DNA from: Tolypocladium sp. Sup5 PDA-1
Lineage: Eukaryota; Ascomycota; Sordariomycetes; Hypocreales; Ophiocordycipitaceae
Direction of reading: 5' to 3'
Length of the DNA stretch: 64,000 bases
Assembly: GCA_000750105.3 (NCBI GenBank)
Contig: JPHH03000067.1
Span: forward strand, 62,001 to 126,000
Shown: positions 1 through 12,300 of the stretch, one piece after another
How the letters are laid out: every line of letters begins with the position of its first letter
Numbering within the stretch: the stretch's first letter is position 1
The notes under the pieces: model-generated
What the model was told of the DNA's origin: nothing
The model's input: only the letters and a program-made list of their open reading frames with translations
Databases searched by the model: none
Program-made: the position numbers and the translations under genes

Positions 1-3000
1 TATGTCGTCGCCCCCAAGCTCGAGGTCGTCGAGGCCCCCGACGAGCCCGCCGACGACGAGGCCAAGGGCAAGAGCCGCTTGCTGCCCTTTTCGCGGCCCC
101 GCGCCTCGTCGCGGGCGACGGACGCCACCGACACCGATGAGGACGAGCAGGAGAAGCGGCGCAACCGCTATGCCCTCGTCGCCTGCGAGGTCCTGAGCTC
201 CGACACGTGGTCCATCTACGAGGCCCTCACCGAGAACCGCGAGCTTGTCCGCAGCTTCTGGGCCTTTCTCTCGCGGCCCGCGCCTCTCGACCCCCTCCAG
301 GCGAGCTACTTTACAAAGGTCAACGAGTCGCTCTTCGAGAAGAAGACGGAGGAGATGATGGAGCTGCTTCGCAGCCTGCCCAATGTCGTCTCCGACTTGC
401 TCAAGCACGTGGAATGCCCCATGGTCATGGACCTGCTACTCAAGGTCATTGCTTTGGACCGCACCGAAGGCGGGCAAGGCATCGTCGAAGTTTGTGTCCC
501 TCTTCACCCAGCTCCCCGCGTAACTCCCTAACAAGCGTCTTTCACCCCAGTGGCTCTATTCAAAGGACATCATCCCCACGCTCCTGTCGTGCCTCGATCC
601 CAAACACAGTTGGGTCGTGCAGACCGCTGCCGGCGACTTCATCAAGGCCATCATCACCATCTCTGCCAACGCCTCCCAGAACGAGCAGCAGTGCATTGGC
701 CCCAACGAACTCACCCGGCAGCTCGTGTCCAAGCCCTGCGTCGAGCAGCTCATCAGCTACATGCTCGGCGGCGGAAACCCGCTGACTGTCGGCGTCGGAA
801 TTGTCATTGAGGTCATCAGGAAGAACAACTCCGACTACGACCCCGATGTGGGCACCGAGTCCAACACGATTCCGTCCAGTCGCGACCCGATTTATCTAGG
901 TACCCTGCTGCGGCGGTTCGCAGACAACGTGCCCAACTTCATGAGCCTTATCATGGACGGCCCATCGCGGAAGCAGGGCCTTGCCTCGACATTTGGCGAG
1001 AAGCTCGAGCCGCTCGGCTTCGACCGATTCAAGACCTGCGAGTTGATGGCGGAGCTCTTGCACTGCAGCAACATGGGGCTGCTCAACGAAGTCGGATCGG
1101 AGCAGTTGATTTCGGCGCGGGACACCGAGCGCACTCGTCTACGGACAGAGGGCAAGCTTGGACCTCAACGGGACGAAGACCATTCTGCGGACGACCCGAC
1201 GACGCGAGCGCCTCACGCGCCACCCGAGGAGAGCCGGCGTCTCGAGGTTACAAATGCGGACGAAGATGGCTTCGAAGAGGTGGAGCCGAGCAAGGAAATG
1301 AGCGAAGACACCTCGCACGAGTTCGTCAAGGCCGAGGACGACATTGCCGCGCCGCCTCCCGTTTCGTTCCTGGAAAAGGACGAGGACGACTTTGTCGACG
1401 AGCCCCTCAGCTCCCCTCGGTTATCTGTTGGAGCCGACAAGATCAACGAGCAGCAATTCGAGGACCCAGACCTTGTGGTGGCCCCGTTGTCGCCTTCAAA
1501 AGCCAAGCCTGCTGATCTTGTTCAACCCAAGGCGCCAGACTCGCAGGATGCAGCCGCCAAGTCTGAGTCTGAAGCGCCGGAGAAGCCGACCATCAAGGAG
1601 ACCGAATCTCAACCCAAGCCCGACGAGGCAACCGCAGTTGTTCCTGCCGCGGCTTCTGAGCCTGAGGTCAAAGTTGAGACGACTGGGCTGGCTCCCCGCG
1701 ACGTAACAGCTTCGACACAACATCACGACCTGTCACCGCACCCCGAGGACACGCCTGCGCCCCTGTTTTCTATCCCAAGTGCTCCTCAGCCTGGCTCGGA
1801 GCAGCCTTCAGCTGGTAACACTGCTGACACGCCGTCCGAACCTCAAAACAGCGACGCTTCTGCGAACGAGACTGGCATCACACAAGAAGGGAGCATTCAT
1901 GAGCAATCAGCCGCTGAGCTGCAAAAGGAGGAGACTGGCTCAATGGAGCCTGTGGTTGGCGACTACTTGAAAAAGCAATTTGTCGAGCATCGCGTAGTGC
2001 CTGCGATACTGGTATGATTCCGCTTATTGATAGGCACTGCTACCTGGTTCTTGATCTAACAATGACAGTCCTTTTTCTTCTCATACCCTTGGAACAACTT
2101 TCTGCACAATGTGGTCTACGACATCGTGCAGCAGGTGTTTAACGGACCAATGGACCGAGGGTATAACCCAACCCTGGCAGTGTCCCTATTCGAGGCAGCG
2201 GACGTGACCACCGCCATCATCAACGGCCAGCAAGCCAGCGACGTTTCCCAAGCCAAGACCAAGACGCGCATGGGATACATGGGCCACCTCACCCTCATCG
2301 CCGAAGAGGTCGTCAAGTTCACGGAGCGACACCCGCCCGAGCTGCTGTCCGAGATGGTGCTCGACAAGGTCATGAGCCAGGACTGGATCAACTACGTCGA
2401 GGGGGCTCTCGCCGAAACCCGCGAGAGAGACAACGCCATCCTAGGTGGTGTTCGGCCAGAAGTTGCGCTCGGACACCGGGGGAGCATCGGCGGCAATGGA
2501 CTGGGTGGCGTGGGCATGTCCGGCCTCGGAGGAGCCTCGGGAAGCTCGTCCAATGCCCTGGCCGAGGCGGGCCTGAATGGGGGCATCGAGCTCAACGAGG
2601 GCGGAGGCAACGGCATCGGCCCCTTTGCCATCAGTGCCGGGACATTGATGTCGGGCTTTGGCAGCAGCAGCGATGAAGAGGACGAAGAGGGCGACGGTGA
2701 CGAGGAAGACGTCAATTCCGAGGTGAGTGGCGATTCTTCTGACGAGCGGAGCATGGATTCTCTTGAAGCGACCGGCACGGCCGACTCGCCCGTGGATGTC
2801 ATCATGAGGTCCCCCGAGCCCATCAGGGCAGACTCTCCAGACATCTCCACGGGCTTCGAGGCCGCCACCCTGAGCCTACCCGCGCAGTTGCGGGTTCTGG
2901 ACGAGGAAGGCCTATTTGAGGAGGGAGGGTCGCTGCGAGCAATGCTCCCCTAGAACGGGACATTACGCGAGGGACTCAACCGCCGGGCAAGCGCCACCTT

Positions 3001-4130
3001 TCACCAGTTCATGAATGACGCACAAGGACACGAGGTCCCGTTTGATGACCTGGAGGAATTTGAGGACATTGATCTTGAAGACCTTGCAAGGCTGCTTGCG
3101 AAGGCGAATATCTGAGCTGATCACCCGCGGCGTTGTGGATCTGCCGCATTGCTTGTACCATGGTATATCAGAAGGCATGGGCGGGACAGGACTCTTATCT
3201 TGATGTACAATGGGGCACTAGGATGCATAATGAGGAAAGAAGAACGAAAGACCAAAGAGGAGAAAGAAATGGAATGTGGAGGCCGATATCACCTTGCCCG
3301 TCTGCAGCGACGATGTTTCGCGCACTGCCCGTCATCGTTTCCTTTCGTCTTGTTTCCCGGGATGGCGTTGGGGCGCAACACTGACATCAGCCTTGCTTTA
3401 GTTTCGAGCCTACACCGACTCGCTCAACAACCCGGGCAACTCGATGGCGCCGCCATCCATCCCCCCACCTCCGCCTCCTCCCCCTCCATTGAACATCCCG
3501 CCGTCGAGGGCTAGACTGCAGCTGGCAGCGAGGCTGGCGATGCATCAGAAGAACAACCTGGCGGCGCAGCCCTCCTCGGCCACGCTGCACCACGACGATG
3601 ATGATGACGAGGACAACGCAGACCCTTTCAGAGACGGAGAGGACGACATTGACGATGACGACATGGAAGGAGATGCTCCCCACGAGCGTGTTCGGGGCTC
3701 GTGGTGGAGAGGGGTGGTCAGGAGCAGAGGCAAGACTGGTGGTGACGACTCGGACGACGGCGATGACGACGACGAGGAGTTTGGGGACTTTGCGATGGCA
3801 GAGGACGACAAGGGGGGGGACGGGGCGGATGGTCCAAACGTCTTGCTGCGGCCTCTCGCCGTGCACCCGGCAAAGGAGAGTAGCAGGGGTCTCAGCGGCC
3901 TGTGGCCGTTTGGCTCAAGGGGCGACAAGGACAAGGACAGGAACAAGCACGAGGGCGACAGGGAGGAGCTGAAGGACGAGGTTGTGGTGCCGGCCCTGAG
4001 CGAGAAGCGAGAGGATGACAAGCACGCCGTGGAGGTGAAGGAGGCGACGAGCAGGACGAGCATCGAGGAGCCAGACGAGGAGGAGGTTGTGGTGGGAGCG
4101 GAGGCCCTGGCTGGTGGTGCGTCTCGATAG
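1..4130 (+). CDS. SAPS-family Sit4/PP6 phosphatase-associated protein (5'-truncated by the window edge)
   Basis: Regulatory subunit family (yeast Sap155/185/190, S. pombe Ekc1) that binds the Sit4/PP6 catalytic subunit in cell-cycle and nutrient signalling. The first base is already in frame, so the start lies outside the window. Exons read as 1-489, 551-2011, 2069-2722 and 3402-4130, giving about 1110 visible residues. The introns at 490-550 (61 nt) and 2012-2068 (57 nt) join the SAPS core cleanly, for example WLYSKDIIPTLLSCLDP after the first junction and SFFFSYPWNNFLHNVVYD after the second. After the core come an acidic linker, a proline run followed by LNIPPSRARLQLAARLA, a DPFRD motif and a second acidic tail, as I recall for filamentous-fungal homologues. 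The last intron, 2723-3401, is 679 nt and odd (separate entry). Family assignment is firm; the last junction is less so. Confidence 0.85.
2723..3401 (+). other. Unusually long last intron of the SAPS gene, containing in-frame coding-like sequence
   Basis: The donor is GAG|GTGAGT at 2723 and the acceptor TTTAG| at 3401, both in phase 0, joining an acidic ...DVNSE to FRAYTDSLNNPGNSMAPP. At 679 nt it is about ten times longer than the other introns of this gene. The upstream reading frame stays open into it to a TAG at 2951-2953. Beyond that single stop the same frame is open again to TGA at 3114-3116 and ends in an acidic, amphipathic-looking segment (VPFDDLEEFEDIDLEDLARL). Composition and GC-ending codons look coding. 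An intron-retention isoform ending at 2953, a former exon, or a captured gene fragment are all possible. I do not recognise the peptide. Confidence 0.6.
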
Positions 4131-6374
4131 ATGCCGAGAGAGTGGAGACGTGTTAGAGGGTGCTTGCGGCTCACGAGGTCCATTCGTCGCTCGCGTCAGC
4201 AGGGCAGGGCGATGTGTACTTCTATAGGATGTTTTTTTTCTGACTAGGCGGTGTGTTTTGTAAATTACAATCTACGGGAAACGAGAGATGTGTTTTGGAC
4301 GATTGCGGTCGTTTGGCTCTGCTGTTGGCTGATGAGCGAGAGTCTTGTTCTCCCTTGCTTGTCAGTTCTACGTGCGAGTGTTATACGCGGGAGGTTTAAC
4401 CGGCTTTGCCTCTGAGTCAGTATCATACCGGCATTCTCGAATATTGTCTGTGCAGCGCAAGGTCTAAGACTGAAATGCCTCGGAAGAGTTGATCCAGTCT
4501 ACAATGGCTTCGCGAAGGGTAATCTACGTCAAGCACTGAGCCTACGGGACCACGGTGGCGGCCCAGACTCCATCGTGCTACGAAGTACGCGGGTCTTGAC
4601 TTGCGCCAGGGCCCGCGCGGACCAGTAGTCGCCTCTTCCGGTTGTCGCCTTGTTGGACAGTCTGCTGAGCCTATTGCAAGACGGAGGGAGCCCTCGTGTT
4701 TTATGTAAAGGCTAAGTCAGTTGGTTGGCAGAAGCGTGGAAGCCTGGGAGAAGTGACGTGCTACGGAAGCAACTCGGGCCATCCGTTTGCGGTATTAATA
4801 CGGGTTGAGGATGTTGGTGGGCGTTGGCTCTTCATGTTGCGAGCCGCTTGGGGCCGAAATGGTACTTGGGGTCAGAATGCTGCTTGGGGTCGAAACGGAC
4901 CAACTTCCCTCATATGGATGAAGAGGATTCACGGTGCTTGGAACAGAGCCGAGAATCGACGGATGGCTTATTCCCCCCTACCTTACGTATGTATGTAGGC
5001 CTAGCTGTTGGTGGTGGCGCTTATCGACTCAACCCCCAAGCGACCAAGTTACTGACTAGTACTACTTCGCGATCCGTCAACCCACTAAACGTCCCACCTT
5101 CACCACCCCAGTGACCAACACAGGCCAGCAGCACAGCATCGCAGCGCCGGGATGGAGCGCTGCAAAACATCAAACATCCATGCGACGACGAAGCAAGGGC
5201 CATCGCCGTCCCATAATTCGCGCTTGCGGAAGTTCCGGTGCCTGTCCCGACTGCGGCCGCGTCCTGTCGTCCTTTCATCGGCGGAAGAGGGCCAACAATC
5301 GGGAGGACAATGCCCAGCGTGCGCCGCGGACTCGTAGTCAGACAGGGTAGAAAGCCCCGGCGGCTGTTATCCTCATGGATGGATCGGCGCTCCTCGTGGT
5401 GGCGATGGTGCGCGTGTGGCTTCTCTGCGCGTCGAGGTGCGAGGCTGACTGGGCGGCAGCGGTGACATCGTGACGGCCTCGAGGCAGCCCTGGGCCCCTG
5501 GCGAGGTCTACGGCGCCAATGGACTAATCTGCGAAGCGCTGGACCCCGAGCCTGCGGCTGGGTCCCGGATGCGCACCGATCGGATTCGCTTTCAGGGTCT
5601 CGGAGTAAGCACAGAAATAGAACAGTCAGCGTGCTAAGTCTCAGCAACAAACAAGCAAGCAAGCGGCAACATCAATAAGTCGAATACAGGAGACGGACGC
5701 CCGTCGAAAAGAACACTGAGCCTACTCGAAGCCGTTGCGAGGCGGCAGTTTCAGACAACAAACGTGCCTGAAGAGACGTGAATGGACAGCTGCTATTGTC
5801 CCGTCCACGCGCTCCGTCAGCAGAGACCTCCTGCGTCCTGAGCTGATATCTGAAGCCCCCAATGACACCTGCCAGGATCTCCTGCCAGGAAGCGGCTGAG
5901 GAGTCGAGGGCCCTCGCACCTCCCGCCGACTCGACGTCATGCCGTTCTAGGCCGGGTCTTCTCTTGCACACCACCACGGCCACACTTGGGCTGGGGTCAT
6001 TCTGCCTTTTGATGCGCAGCTCAGTCTCTGGGGTTGAGTTTGGTAGGATGCTGCGCCTTACGTAAATGCGCTGCGTGCGCTGCTGGGCTGCCGAGCGAGA
6101 GGATGTCGCTATCAACGCGTGTCCTGGACCCTGGGCAGAATCGGGAAAAGGGTCCGGGATATATCACGTCTGTTGCCAACAGGTGTGGTGCACGTTCCCG
6201 CGTCTCCATCTGGCGATGACCTTGAACAGTTGGTGGCATTTGTATAAGACGAAATAGCCCCTGCGCAGACAGCAACCCCCACCACTCGACGTCTAACAAA
6301 CTTGGCCCTCCCTACATGCGCCCGTATCCGAGCAGGACGTCTTCGGGCTTTCAAGTCTGCTTGCAGCGTTTACC
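4131..6374. other. Intergenic region between the SAPS and NRPS-like genes
   Basis: About 2.2 kb with no ORF showing recognisable domains or sustained coding composition on either strand; the longer frames at 5021-5662 and 5672-6115 read as low-complexity Arg/Ser/Pro noise. It should contain the SAPS 3' UTR and the NRPS-like promoter. A GATATATC sequence near 6157 lies about 215 bp upstream of the NRPS-like start. Confidence 0.6.
4847..4898. repeat. Three imperfect 18-bp tandem units
   Basis: Units starting CTTGGGG at 4847, 4865 and 4883 are spaced exactly 18 bp apart and share a CTTGGGGYC-GAAATG-like body. The period is a multiple of three, but no coding context is recognisable. Confidence 0.7.
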
Positions 6375-9300
6375 ATGGAGCAAGAACGAGAGCAGCCCGT
6401 TGGGCTTGGGGTGGTGCAAGACGGCGGCAGCACATCTGGTGCTGAGAGTCCCGCGAGCAGGAAATTGGACATATCGCGCATTCGCCGCGTGCTGAGGGGA
6501 CGAAGCCAACATTCCGACTTGTTTGCGGACCTGAGCAATCACAGTGAGCTCGACGAGTTTTTGAAACGAAAGTCTGAGCTCGTCAGGATGGGCGGCAGGC
6601 CTGGGTCGCCGCCGCCGATGGAACGAACCGGGACGTGGCTCGACTGTGACACTTACTCGACAGCAACGCCGGTTTCGACGCCGGACCGGAGGCCCTCTGA
6701 AGCTTCAAACTCGGACGTGAAGATTTTGGGGGGGCCGGGGTCGCCGAGCAGCAGCGGCGACGACATATTCACCGCCATCGACGCCGAGGCTGCGGCGTTC
6801 CTCGAGAGCGACAGCTCCAACCCACCTTCAAGACCAAGCAGCGGCGCAAACGTCGACACAAAGGACAGCGTCAGGCGTCTCGAGAACTTGCTGCTGTCGA
6901 CGTCAAAAATCGGCAAGATTTGCCTCGTCGCGCCGCGGGCGGGCCCCTTTGAGGGCCAGTTTATCGCTCTGATCACCACCGCCGCCGTGTACACGCCCGA
7001 AGACAACGAGATATCCCTGATCCCGGCGCCTGAGCACGACGCCGGCCGGCGCCAGATACACGGGCTGCGGACGGCGGTGCTGGAATGGGGGGGCGACTCG
7101 CCGCGGCCCGATGTGTGGATTATCCTGCGGTCCATGGCGGTGAACGGCCGCGGTGAGCCGGACGCCAGGCGCCTGCAGACGTGGGTGCAGAACATTACCG
7201 AGGAGATTGAGGAGCAGATTATGGGCATGCAGGTGTTCAAGGCCCGGCGGAGTGCGAGACGATCGAGCGGGCAGCCGCTTCGCCCCGTGCGGCCCCAGTC
7301 TCTGTATCGCGAAGACAACGAGGCGATACCCCAGCCCGCGGAGAGCCCCCAGCTCGCGGAGAGTCCACCGGAGGATGTGCCGCCGAGGGAGTCCGACTTT
7401 TTTCCCCTGTCGGTGATGCAGCAGCTCTTCTTCCGCACGACGATACCCCGGAGCATCGAGTCGGCGGCCGTGTCCGGGCCCGGGTTCCGCTTCAGCCAGA
7501 GCATACTGCTGCAGGTCAAGGGCGGCGCGGAGCTGGCCGATGTCGAGGCGGCCATTAGCGTCTTGACGTCTCGCCACTCGATGCTGCGGGCGCGGTTCCG
7601 GCTGACGGGCTCGGGCTGGGCGCAGGTCATCGCCCCGGCGTCGACGAGCTCTTACTGGTTCGAGCACAAGTATACCGAAGACGATCGCGACATCCTGGCG
7701 GTCGTCGAGCAGGCCCAGGGCTCGCTCAACGTCTTCAACGGCCCCGTGTTTGCGGCCCAGCACATCCGGACGCCGGACAACAGGCAGCTGCTGTACTTGG
7801 TCGCGCACCACCTCGTCGTGGACTTGGTCTCGTGGCGCATCCTGCTGCACGACCTGGACGAGCTGCTGCGGGAGGGCACGCTCGCCTCGGAGGCGTCGAT
7901 GCCGTTTACCTACTGGACCGACTACCAGAGCTTCGAGAACAACCAGCGGCTCGTCGAGCCCATCCTGCCGTTTGAGGTCGGGACGGCCAACCTTGAGTAC
8001 TGGGGCCTGGAGCAGAGCGCCAACTGCTACGGAGATACCCAGCAGCTGAGCTTCTCCTTGACGGCGGACGCGGCGGCAGCCCTCCGGAAGACGTGCAACC
8101 AGGTATTCCGCACAGAGTCGTCGGACATATTCATGGCGGCCCTCCTGCACTCGTTCCACCAGACGTTCCCAGATCGCGGCATGCCGACCGTCTGGAAGCA
8201 GGAGCACGGCCGCGAGGCCAACAACCAAGACTTTAACATTGACGAGACGGTCGGCTGGTTCACCACGCTCTGTCCGCTCACCGTGCCTGCAGGCACCGCG
8301 ACCGACGTCGTGCAGCTCATCAAGCTGATCAAGGACACGCGCAAGGCCATTCCCCGAAACGGCACCCCCTTTTTCACGTCGAAATTCTCCAAGTCGCAGG
8401 CGCCGTCCACGCCCATCCCCGTCGAGGTCATGTTCAACTGCGTCGAGACGCTCCACCAGCTCGAACGCAAGAATGGCGTCCTTGAGCCCGTTGCCGCGCC
8501 GGACCGGGGCATCAGCTCGCTGATGTCGGACGTGGGGCCCGAGGTCGGCCGCATCGCGCTCTTTGAGGTCTCCGTCGTCGCGGACGAGCTCGGCGCGCGG
8601 GTCGAGTTCCTGTACAACGCCGGCGCGGCGCACCAGAGCCACATCGCCTCGTGGATGGGCAGCTTCGAGCACTCGGTGCTGGAGGCCGTCGGGCGCCTCA
8701 GGGGCATGGACCACGGGCTGACGCTGGCGGACGCGCCGCTGCTGGAGGCTTCGTACGACGGCATGTCCAAGCTGGCGCTCAGTCGGCTGGCCGCCGTGGG
8801 GCTCGACGGCGTCACCAACGTCGAGACCATGTGCCCCGTTGGGCCCGTCCAGGAGGACATGCTCGTTGCGCAGGGGCAGGACCCCGACGCCTTCCACGTC
8901 AGCAGCACCTACGAGCTCGTCACGCCCGACGAACGACCCGCCGACCAGGGCAGGCTGTGCGAGGCGTGGGAGACGCTGGTCGGGCTGCACGCCTCGCTGC
9001 GGAGCATCTTCATCGACAGCGTCTCCGACAAGGGGCTTTTTGACCAGGTTGTCCTGCGGAAGACGTCGCCGGCGATGCTGTTTGTTGATTCTGCCGATCC
9101 AATCAATACGCTGGCGTCGGTCCCTGCAATGCAGGTTGTGTCGTCGCAGCCGCGGCACAGGCTGTCTGTGTGCAGGTCATCAACAAGGACGTATCTGAGG
9201 TTCGACGCCAGTCAAGCCCTTTGCGATGTAAGTGGATTTCCTCTATAGGTTTCTACGAGTTGCTAACGAGATGCTAGCCGACGAGTATTCACAACCTGGT

Positions 9301-12300
9301 GTCTCAGCTGCGACGTGTATACGCGGGCAAGGAAGTGCACGTCGGCGACCCCCCTTCCCCCCAGCACATCTCGTCCTTGGATTCGTCTCACAGCCTCGAA
9401 AAGTGGCGGGCCAACCTCGCGGGCGCGGAGCCGTGCCTCTTCCCGCGTCTTACGCTCCAGGACGCAGGGCGGATGCAGACACGGGGCTTCGATCTCGACG
9501 TCAACCTCGTGCAGTTGTCTCAGGTCTGCATGGACAACGGCCTGGAGCCGTCGACGGTCGTTCAGCTCGCCTGGGCGCTTGTCCTGCGCGCCTTTGTCGC
9601 CGAGGAACGCGTCGCCTTTGGGTACCAGTTCTGCGGACGCGCGCAGACGTTGGTGCCGGACATGTCGCAGGCCGTGGGCAGCTTCGCGGCTGTTTTGCCG
9701 TGTCTGGTGGACTTTTCACATCTAGAGACGTTTCTTGACGCCCTGCAAAATCTAGAGAAACTATCGCGGGATGCCAGGAATAGCGAGATTCCCGCGGTGT
9801 CTGAGATCGAGCACGCGCTTGGGGTTAGCGGCGAGTCTCTGTTCAACAGCTGCGTCTCCTTCCAGGACATGACGAGCATGTTTGGCAAGGGGTTTGAATC
9901 CGACACGGAGACATGGGAGCCGGCAGTTGTTGCTTCTTCTCTTGACGCAAACTGCGAGTTGTCCATCAGCGTCAGCCTCCTCGATGACTGCCTTCACAGC
10001 GACATTACCTCCCAGTTCCTCGCCCCTGACCAGGCCTACAACGTCATCAACTCGTTTGAGCGCGCTGTACAAATAATCCTCGATGCGCCGATGCAGCGCG
10101 TCTCCGACGTCGACTTGTTCACCGATCGCGACTATACGCAGGCCATGGCGCCGGACTGGGATCCTACCCAGACGGACGCCAAGGTGTCGGCCTGCATCCA
10201 CGAGTTGATCATCCATCAAGCTAGACGGCGCCCGTTTGCCACGGCGGTCTCGTCTTGGGACGGTGACCTCTCCTACCAGCAGGTCGAGGCCGTTGTGACC
10301 AAGCTGGCGACGTATCTGGTCAACCTCGGCGTCGGCCCCGGTGCGCTCGTGCCCGTGGTGCTGGAAAAATGCCGCTGGTCACCCATCATAATGCTCGCCG
10401 TGCTCCAGGCCGGCGGGTGCTTTGTCGCTCTCGACAGCCAGGACATGGCCCTTGTGGACGCGACCATCAGGCAGCTCGACCCTCGGATGGTCCTCGTGAC
10501 CGACTCGGCGTGGAAGCACGTCAGCCCCATCATCAGGAACTGCATCCTCGTCAACCAGACGTTCCTCAACGCGCTGCCGCCCCAGGTCACGCTCATGGTG
10601 GACAAGCCGGTCCCGGAGCAGGCCGCCTGCGCGTTCCTGTCGCCTGGGCACAGCAGGCCAAGGGGCATGTTCTTCACCCACCAGTCGCTGTGCTCCATCC
10701 TGTCGGTCCAGGGCCCGGCGCTGAAAATCAGCGAGAGGAGCAGGGTCCTGCAGCTGTCGGCGTTCAACGTGGACATTGCGCTGGTGGAGGTACTGGGCAC
10801 CCTGCTCCATGGCGGGTGTGTCTGCATCCCGTCTGCGCTCGAGAGGACCAATGACCTCCAGGGCGTCATTGCGCGCATGGATGTTACCTGGTCGTACATG
10901 ACGTCTGTGCTCGCGCGCAAGATTGACCCGTCGTTGGTACCGGACCTGAAGACGGTCTGCTTCAGGACCAGGAGCCTGGACGAGGAGACGTATACCCCCT
11001 GGCTGCACAACAGGGATGTTTTGCTCGCATACGGAGCCCCTGACGTCTGCCCGCTGGCCATTTCGGTCCTCAAGATCTCAGGGCCGCGCGAGACGAGTGT
11101 CATTGCTCCGCCTCTGGTGGGCAGGTTCTTGATCCTGAACCCCGATGATCCGAAGAAGATGGTGCCCGTCGGCGCCGTGGGTGAGCTCGCGATTGACAGC
11201 CCCCTAGTCACGCCTCACAAGTTTGTTCCCGGTCAGCCTCTGGTGGATCCTGCGAGCCTCTGCGAGCCACAGAGCAAGCAAAAGTGGCGATACTTGAGGA
11301 CCGGCCACCAAGCACGGTACCTCGACTGCGGCCATGTCCAATTCCTTGCCAGCATGAGGAACGAAGCCTCGGGCAGCGGCTCTCCCGCTGTCCTCGCCAA
11401 CATTGAGCGGCAGATCCGCCTGTGCCTGGCCCGCTGCGTGGATGTCGCCGTGCAGCCCATCACGACAAGCGACTCGATACATCTCCTGGCCGCGTTCCTC
11501 GACTTTGGAGACGACCCGAGCCGCGGGTCCTACGACCTAAACTGCCTCGGCGCGGAGCTGAAGCTGAAGCTCTTCGCCACCAGAAAGGCTGTTGAGAGCT
11601 CGCTGGGCAAGCTCAACAAGGACGGCAAGAGGCTGCCGTGGCAATGCATCCCGGCCGTCTTCGTCCCGGTCAGGGGCTTCCCGCTGTCCACGTCGCTCAA
11701 GGTAAACAGACGGAGGCTGCAGAAAATGGCGGCTTCGCTGTCCCGTTCTCAGCTGTCCGTACTCGCGGACGGGCAGTATGCCGGGGGGCAGCCGACCGCG
11801 TTGGAAGAGAAGCCGCTTCCGCTCACAAAGAGCGAGAAGTCGATGCGTCTCGTGTGGGCAGCTGTCCTGGGAGCTATTGCGGCCGAGATCAGCCCCTCGG
11901 ACAGCTTCCTCGACGCCGGCGGCGACAAGTTGCTCGCGGCCAGACTGGTCGTCTCGTGTCGCCGGAGCGGCTTCGACGTCTCGATCCAGGACGTGCTCAG
12001 AGGAGCAACTCTGACCGACATCTGCCGCTCCGTGTCCGCCGCCGAAGAAGTCAGGGACAGGTCACGGGGCCACAAACACCAACCCCAGCAGTCGTCGGCC
12101 AACACCAAAAAGAGCCTGGGCCCTCACCACGGACTCATCAAGCTCGTGCTAGCACCGCAGATCGACGTGGCCTGGCACAACGTCATGGACGCGGCGGAGG
12201 CGTCATCGCAGCAGGTCCAAAGCCTCGAGTCGAGCCTGTACAGCCCCAGGGGCGACGTCAACTGCCTGGTGCTCGACTTCAACGGCCCCGTCCGGCTGCA

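Noticed and set aside
6903..9158. 751-codon minus-strand ORF opposite the NRPS-like gene
   Set aside because: Shadow of the strongly GC3-biased plus-strand coding frame, with Arg/Leu/Val/His-rich translation typical of antisense frames.
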